From Flavobacteriaceae bacterium (GTDB lineage Bacteria; Bacteroidota; Bacteroidia; Flavobacteriales; Flavobacteriaceae): a stretch of DNA of 20,546 nucleotides. This document shows positions 15,628 through 20,546 of this stretch, piece by piece. A program made the translations under genes and the position numbers. The stretch covers positions 1-20,546 of the forward strand of contig JAUYUF010000159.1 in the NCBI GenBank assembly GCA_030694835.1, read 5' to 3'. The notes beneath the pieces were generated by a model. It was not told the DNA's origin. It saw nothing but the letters and a program-made list of their open reading frames with translations, and searched no databases. Position 1 is the first letter of the stretch; each line of letters begins with the position of its first letter.

Positions 15628-16221
15628 TTATTTCAACAGTATATCATTTTTGGTTAAATACTTATAAATTGCTACTTTCGCAGCGTTTTCACCTAATTTA
15701 ATTAGTTCATCTGCCTTGTGAAAGTCAAAAGTGCTGGCTGCATCATATGGTATGTTAATAGTTATATCTGGTTGATATTTTTCTATATTCTCTTTTGCCA
15801 GTTTATGGATCATCGCATGTGTGGTAGTTGTTAGCAGAGAAAAATATCCTAAGCTTTTTTTATCACCAGTGCTAATTAATTTACTAAGGTTGTTTACTAA
15901 TCCATTTATTGTACTATATCCTTGATTTTTCTCTTCTGAGAATTTTGGAATTTCTATCTTTTCTGTTTTTCCACCATATAAATTTACCACCACAAGAATA
16001 TCATCATATGTTCGAGCTACATACTCAATGGGTATTGGATTTAGGACACCTCCATCCACCAGAATTGTATCCTTATATTTTATAGGTGTAATAAGGGTTG
16101 GAATTGCAATGGATGCTCTTATTGCTTCATAAAAACTTCCAGCAGAAAAAACCACTTCTTTTTCATTTATGATATCAGTTGCGATTGCAGAGAAAGGAAT
16201 GTTCATGTCTTCAATCAGCAT
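15628..16221 (-). pseudogene. Patatin-like phospholipase, 3' fragment after a frameshift
   Basis: This 197-residue frame continues the patatin started at 16516. It begins LIEDMNIPFSAIATDI, the usual block before the second half of the domain, and has the catalytic Asp D56 in ILVDGGVLNPIP. It lacks the oxyanion-hole glycines and nucleophilic Ser, which are in the other fragment, so it should be inactive alone. It overlaps the 5' fragment by 11 bases and lies one base out of frame with it. A single extra G (C on plus) in the GG at 16223-16224, read as TTTATTCCTGGATATGCTG on minus, would explain the break. The stop is 13 bases before the acyltransferase start. Re-initiation at the overlapping ATG could still yield this fragment. 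Confidence 0.85.
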
Positions 16222-16516
16222 ATCCAGGAATAAATGTTTTCATTTTATCGAATACTTTTTCTCCTTTAATCAAGCCGTTAGATGAAAGTGTAAAATCCAT
16301 AAGTCCCCAAATTGTTTTTCGGTTTACTGTTCTTGCCCAATCGGTATATTCAGGCAATTTATCCATAGCACATAGCCCGCCTATCACGGAGCCAATTGAA
16401 GAACCAGAAACAGATGTTATTTCAAAATTATGCTTCTCTAGTTCGTTAATTACCCCTATATGAGCGAGTCCTTTTGAACCACCGCTCGACAATACCAATG
16501 CAACTTTTTGTTTCAT
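16211..16516 (-). pseudogene. Patatin-like phospholipase, 5' fragment before a frameshift
   Basis: This 101-residue frame holds the first half of a patatin domain, an acyl hydrolase with a Ser-Asp dyad. The oxyanion-hole loop is S11-G-G-S-K-G16 in VLSSGGSKGLAHIGVI, and the nucleophile elbow is G38-S-S40-I-G42 in VSGSSIGSVIGGLCA. The frame then runs to MKTFIPGYAD and stops, while the next frame picks up the rest of the domain, LIEDMNIPF. Joined, the two parts give a protein of about 295 residues, a normal length for a small bacterial patatin (RssA/YchK-like). The start is 10 bases after the carrier-like gene. Whether the gene is really broken, read by +1 frameshifting, or mis-sequenced cannot be settled here. 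Confidence 0.87.
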
Positions 16517-16526
16517 TTATCAGGTT

Positions 16527-16751
16527 TTAAATTAAATTTTTGACATACGAAATCAAATCACCAACAGTTTTTATTTCATAAAATAAATTATAATCTATTG
16601 TGATTTTTAGTTTTTCCTCTAAATCCATATATAATTCAGCTAAATCAAGGTCGTCAAAATTCAAATCATCTTGAAAAGATGAATCAATTTTTATATCCGA
16701 TGATTCATTAGCTGACAAAACACAAATTCTTTCAATTATTATTTTTTCCAT
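16527..16751 (-). CDS. Acyl-carrier-like protein with Asp in place of the phosphopantetheine Ser
   Basis: The 74-residue acidic protein has the size and helix pattern of an acyl carrier protein. FQDDLNFDDLDLAELYMDLEE aligns with the E. coli ACP region around DSLDTVEL without gaps. The Ser that would carry 4'-phosphopantetheine is Asp34 (codon GAC at 16652-16650), giving DDL instead of DSL. It therefore cannot hold an acyl group by the normal route and may be a structural partner or regulator, or a carrier that lost its function. The start has AGGAAGT directly upstream. It is the first gene of the carrier-patatin-acyltransferase-glycosyltransferase run, preceded by a 128-bp gap (16752-16879) with no clear promoter motif. 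Confidence 0.85.
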   Translation of the reverse strand: MEKIIIERICVLSANESSDIKIDSSFQDDLNFDDLDLAELYMDLEEKLKITIDYNLFYEIKTVGDLISYVKNLI

Positions 16752-16879
16752 ACTTCCTGATTTTTTGACTGCATTTTCTTGAATTATTGAAATTTCAATT
16801 TGCCGAGCAGTGATTAGAAAGGATCAATTAAATAATTATAGGTTTCATAAATCCATCTTTAAAATCCCTTCATATTATT

Positions 16880-18229
16880 TTACCTTGTTGTTTTCCCAAC
16901 AGAAAGTAAATAGTTTGAAACTTTTATTTTGTACTGACTTTTTGCGTCGATTAGGGTATCTTTAGCTTGTTGCGCTAAAGCTCTCGCTTCCAGCAAATCT
17001 GAGGTGCTTGTAATACCGGCCTCATAATTATCCTCCAATTCTTTTTGATATTCCAATGATTGTTTTAAAGATGTTTTCGCAATATCAATTTGCTTATAAC
17101 TATCTGTTAAATCTCTGTATGCTTTTGACATTTGCAATTGTAAAAGTTCAGATTTTTCATTTAGTTCATTTTGTGCTATTTCAATTTTTATAGTGTGTTC
17201 TTGGAGTTTATAAGAACCACTCCACCAATCTGATATTGGAATGGATAAGGTCGCAAAAGCCAATCCATAGGTGTTTTCTTCTTTGTATGCATCAAGGTAT
17301 AAGCCACTTACGCCTATGGCCAGTTGAGGAAGAAATTCACCCTTGGTCATTTTTTTTTGTAAAACCTCAGCATCAACAGCTTTGTTAAGCATTTTATATT
17401 CCTGTCTATTTTTTAATCCCATTGAAGTTTCTACAAAATAGCTTTCTGGAGTGCTTACAGAAACAATGGAATCGTTCACGGTGAATGTTTCATTATAGGG
17501 TATGCCAATGTGTTGACAAAATACCATTTTTAACATTTCAGTTCCGTTTTCAAGTTTTAATTTATTGGCTTCCATTTTGTTTAGTTCTAATTTTACTTTT
17601 AGCAAATCGCTCTTATTAATCAAGCCTGCATCATAAAAATCTTGTACTTCTTTTTGTAGTGTAAGTAGTAGTTTTTGATAACTTTCAAGTGTCAATTTTT
17701 TTTCTTTGAGTGCAACGAGATTCCAATAATAGACTTCGGTAGTTGTCAAAACTTGATCTGTTGAGAGGTTGATCTGATATTGATTAATTTCCTCGCCTAA
17801 ATTGGCTAATTTGTTTCCGTTTCTAATTCGTCCACCTACGTATAATGGCTGTACGGCAGTCACTAAAACGGTATTGGCATAATCCAGCGATTGGATACTG
17901 ATAGGCGGGATGTAAGCAAATTGGGTTGCATTGGCCAAGTTAGCAGGATTTCCATCATATACCGGCAAGTTCATTTCAGGTGTTTTGATATCCAGAAGAT
18001 AGTCTGAAGAACGAATCGCAAAAGCTGATGCGCTTACCTTTGGAAAGTAATTGGTAAAAGCGTTTTGTTTTACTTTTTCGGAAGCCATTAGTTTTAATCT
18101 GGATTCTTTAAGAATTCTATTGTTTTTTAAAGCCAATACCTTACTTGAGTCCAGCGTAATGTTTTGCCCCATAGTTGGAAATGCAACTAAGGTTAACACC
18201 AGTATTATCGTTATTTTTATGGTTTTCAT
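16880..18229 (-). CDS. TolC-family outer membrane efflux protein
   Basis: The 449-residue protein begins with a signal peptide (MKTIKITIILVLTLVAFPTMGQ, cleavage likely after residue 21). The mature protein then shows two repeats of long amphipathic helices. Examples of TolC-type segments are ITLDSSKVLALKNNRILKES at the start of repeat 1, NKSDLLKVKLELNKMEANKL, and near the end DNYEAGITSTSDLLEARALA, which is a classic outer-membrane-factor block. It should form a trimeric channel from outer membrane to periplasm for the RND pump encoded 12 bases upstream. Length is normal for the family. It ends a transporter unit, with a 128-bp gap to the carrier-like gene. Confidence 0.93.
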   Translation of the reverse strand: MKTIKITIILVLTLVAFPTMGQNITLDSSKVLALKNNRILKESRLKLMASEKVKQNAFTNYFPKVSASAFAIRSSDYLLDIKTPEMNLPVYDGNPANLANATQFAYIPPISIQSLDYANTVLVTAVQPLYVGGRIRNGNKLANLGEEINQYQINLSTDQVLTTTEVYYWNLVALKEKKLTLESYQKLLLTLQKEVQDFYDAGLINKSDLLKVKLELNKMEANKLKLENGTEMLKMVFCQHIGIPYNETFTVNDSIVSVSTPESYFVETSMGLKNRQEYKMLNKAVDAEVLQKKMTKGEFLPQLAIGVSGLYLDAYKEENTYGLAFATLSIPISDWWSGSYKLQEHTIKIEIAQNELNEKSELLQLQMSKAYRDLTDSYKQIDIAKTSLKQSLEYQKELEDNYEAGITSTSDLLEARALAQQAKDTLIDAKSQYKIKVSNYLLSVGKTTR

Positions 18230-18241
18230 TTTTAAAAAATA

Positions 18242-20546
18242 TTATAGGGTATTTTGTTTATTTATTGCTTTATGGTCTTTACTGCTGGTAGATTTCCAGT
18301 AGAGAACAGGAAGTATTAATAATGTTAGTATCATTCCGGTAATTAAACCGAAACAAATTACAGTTCCTAAAGGAGCCCACAAAGGGGAGTTACTAATAAT
18401 CATCGGAATTACACCAACGGCCGCAGCCATTGAGGTAAGAAAAATAGGTCTCATTCTTCTTTTTCCCGCTGCTAAACCAGCATCTCGAAAGGACATTCCT
18501 TTTGTTTGCACCAAATGACTTGCATAATCCACGAGGATAATACCATTTCTTACCACAATACCCATCAATCCAATAATACCAATAAAGGATGTGAAACTAA
18601 AAGGATATTTTAGCAATAACAATCCTAAACCGGCACCAAAAATACTTAACAGCATTGTTGACATAATGAGTAATGCCCTATAAATGGTTTTAAATTGAAT
18701 TAATAAAATGAAAAATATAAGGATAATACTTACCCCAAATGATTTAGCCATAGGAGTGTAATTTTCTATGGTAGCCTCATTTTCACCACCATAATTTATA
18801 GTTAATCCATCAGGCAATGTTAAAGCATCAATCTCAGGGCGCACAGCTCTAAAAATTTTAGAAGTAACAGCTCCTCTATCAACATCAGCCACAACGGTAA
18901 GTGTTCGTACACCATTTCTTCTAGTGATATTGCCTTCTGTCCATTCTGGTTGAAGTTTTCCAATAGATCGCAAAGGCAGTGATTCGAATGTAAATGGAGA
19001 GGTTACATATTGGTTTTCTAAATCATTGATTTCTTTTTTTTGATCTTCTTCTTTAGTAAGTATTACGTTAATTGGATAATCACCTTCCCAAACCGTAGTT
19101 AAAGGCAAACCGTCTAGAGAAACTATGAGAGAGGATGAAACAAATGATTTTGCATATCCTAATTTATTGGCTTTATTTTCATTGAGCTTTACAGAAATAC
19201 CAGGTCGCATTTCTTCCCAATCATTTCTCACCCATGTGATGCTTTCATTTATTTCCAGTACTTTCGAAACTTTCGCGCCTATATCTTTTAAATCTTTAAT
19301 GTTATTTGAAGAAATTCTTACTTCAATAGGCGCTTTAAAAGATTCCAAAGCCAATTGCTTCCATTTAATATGAGCTTGGGCAAAAGCGTCTGTGTGAGTT
19401 TTGCTATATTCATTCAGCACTTCAATAGTTGCTTCATTGGAAACAGTATTCACTAAAAGTTGCCCATAATTTTTGGCTGGTACATGTGGCGCATACAATG
19501 CGTTAAATCTTGGTGAACCATTCCCTATGAAGCTTGCCACATTTGTAATTCTTGAATCGGCTTTTAAAATGGTTTCTAAACTGTCAATTACTTTTTCTGT
19601 TTTTGAAAGTGAAGAACCTTCAGGTAAATAAACTTCTACTGCAAATTGCTTTCTTTCCATTTCCGGAAATAATTTTTGATCTACATTTAAAAAAAACAGC
19701 AACCCTAAAATTATGGACAATACCCCAGCCACTATGGTTAGTTTAGGATATTTAAACGTAAGTTCAAGTAATTTATCATACCCATTTTGTAAATGGTCTA
19801 ACACACTTTTCTTTTGTTTTTTACTTTTTTGCTTCAGCCCTTTTTTTATAAGTGCATAACTCATAAAAGGCACAAGCAATACAGCCACCATCATAGAAAT
19901 AATTAAAGCAATACCTATTGTAATTGGAAAGGTTCCCACAAAATCATTTGCAATTCCGGGAAGGAAAAACATTAATGGTAAAAAAGAAGCTATAATTGCC
20001 ATTGTAGCAGACAGTACCGGAATAAATAGTTCTGTTGCCGATTTCCATGCTGCATTCCAAGGTGTTTCACCTTCATCTAATTTTTCAACATGGTCATCTA
20101 TAACAACAATAGCATTGTCTACCACCATTCCCAATACTGTAATTAAGGCAGCTAATGTTACAATATGTAGTTGAATACCTACCAATTGCATAATACCTAA
20201 AGTAATTAAAATGGAAACGGGAATAGATATTGCCGCAACAGATGCTATACGGAATGGTAATAATATCATAGTTACAATTATAACCGCTAAAATAGCCAAC
20301 AGGAACTCTGTCAAAAAATGAGAAATTGACTCATCTACAACTTCTGGGAGGTTCGATATTATATTTAATTTTACATCATCATCTGCAGTTTCAGAAAATT
20401 TATTAAGAACTTGTGTTACTTCTTTACCAAATTGCACAATATTGTTTCCTTTTTGCATCTCAAGAGAAAGTACAAGCGCACTATTTCCATTATTACGAAT
20501 TAAATTATCGGGTTTTTCATAATGTTTTTCTATACGGGCAACATCT
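18242..20546 (-). CDS. RND-family efflux permease (N-terminal part beyond the window)
   Basis: The frame is open to the right edge (starting VARIEKHYEKPDNLIRNNGN), so the ATG at 20458 is internal and not the start. The visible 767 residues are the C-terminal three quarters of an AcrB-like pump. TM4 has GMVVDNAIVVIDD, with the first proton-relay Asp kept and Asn at the second place. TM10 has GIVVRNGIILVDYA, with Arg where AcrB has Lys940. A large periplasmic part lies between, and a second set of membrane helices follows. The membrane fusion protein probably lies upstream, outside the window. TolC follows after 12 bases. Substrate is unknown. The DN and R variants occur widely in RND pumps of this phylum, as far as I recall, so inactivity is not implied. 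Confidence 0.94.
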   Translation of the reverse strand, partial: DVARIEKHYEKPDNLIRNNGNSALVLSLEMQKGNNIVQFGKEVTQVLNKFSETADDDVKLNIISNLPEVVDESISHFLTEFLLAILAVIIVTMILLPFRIASVAAISIPVSILITLGIMQLVGIQLHIVTLAALITVLGMVVDNAIVVIDDHVEKLDEGETPWNAAWKSATELFIPVLSATMAIIASFLPLMFFLPGIANDFVGTFPITIGIALIISMMVAVLLVPFMSYALIKKGLKQKSKKQKKSVLDHLQNGYDKLLELTFKYPKLTIVAGVLSIILGLLFFLNVDQKLFPEMERKQFAVEVYLPEGSSLSKTEKVIDSLETILKADSRITNVASFIGNGSPRFNALYAPHVPAKNYGQLLVNTVSNEATIEVLNEYSKTHTDAFAQAHIKWKQLALESFKAPIEVRISSNNIKDLKDIGAKVSKVLEINESITWVRNDWEEMRPGISVKLNENKANKLGYAKSFVSSSLIVSLDGLPLTTVWEGDYPINVILTKEEDQKKEINDLENQYVTSPFTFESLPLRSIGKLQPEWTEGNITRRNGVRTLTVVADVDRGAVTSKIFRAVRPEIDALTLPDGLTINYGGENEATIENYTPMAKSFGVSIILIFFILLIQFKTIYRALLIMSTMLLSIFGAGLGLLLLKYPFSFTSFIGIIGLMGIVVRNGIILVDYASHLVQTKGMSFRDAGLAAGKRRMRPIFLTSMAAAVGVIPMIISNSPLWAPLGTVICFGLITGMILTLLILPVLYWKSTSSKDHKAINKQNTL

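Noticed and set aside
12996..16751. Reading the right-hand genes as an aryl polyene or flexirubin biosynthetic cluster
   Set aside because: No ketosynthase, ketoreductase, dehydratase or ammonia-lyase is present in the window, and the carrier lacks its Ser. Only tailoring-type genes are seen.
16787..16798. Palindrome TTGAAATTTCAA in the 128-bp gap before the carrier-like gene
   Set aside because: Short and AT-rich with no promoter element beside it. Such palindromes are expected by chance in this sequence.
18242..20546. Asn in the TM4 proton-relay pair and Arg at the AcrB Lys940 position of the RND pump
   Set aside because: These variants are common in RND permeases of related bacteria as far as I recall, and they do not by themselves suggest loss of function.

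Overview
The window looks like a chromosomal segment of an AT-rich Bacteroidota, most probably Flavobacteriia. Four intergenic sites match the Bacteroidota promoter element TAnnTTTG. Most genes lack strong Shine-Dalgarno sites. Gene types such as FeoB with a FeoB-associated Cys-rich peptide, YphP/YqiW-type bacilliredoxin, eukaryote-like IleRS and a long LeuRS fit this group. This placement rests on features read from the sequence, not on a database match.

Left part (1-8098), mainly housekeeping. It opens with the 5' end of ileS (minus strand, running off the left edge), whose active-site signature is GIHH instead of HxGH. Then come a bacilliredoxin, a small Cys-rich lipoprotein with a terminator, and an HD-domain phosphohydrolase, all on plus. 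A minus-strand run leuS -> membrane histidine kinase -> enoyl-CoA hydratase converges on the HD gene and overlaps it by 4 bases.

Metal-transport part (8099-11460). A GufA-type ZIP transporter (plus) converges on feoA-feoB and a 39-residue FeoB-associated Cys-rich peptide (minus). feoB carries an in-frame TGA at codon 630, followed by 72 further codons that still read as the FeoB C-terminus. The feoA promoter spacer contains a perfect 7-1-7 palindrome resembling a Fur box.

Middle (11461-12960). rseP (plus) has a clear promoter, which shows that the ATG at 11576 is its start, and it ends at a hairpin that can serve both strands.

Right part (12996-20546), all minus strand. In transcription order: an RND efflux permease (5' end beyond the window), a TolC-like outer membrane factor, a 128-bp gap, then a compact lipid-type cluster. 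The cluster holds an acyl-carrier-like protein whose phosphopantetheine Ser is Asp, a patatin phospholipase split by a +1 frameshift, a PlsC-type acyltransferase and a family 2 glycosyltransferase. A TetR regulator and a PaaI-like thioesterase follow. The carrier, lipase, acyltransferase and glycosyltransferase are within 13 bp of each other or overlap, so they probably act together on a membrane lipid or glycolipid. This cluster is the best candidate for an undescribed system.

No tRNA, rRNA, CRISPR, insertion sequence or prophage gene was seen. Once the small Feo gene and the feoB tail are counted, no stretch over 300 bases lacks a gene.
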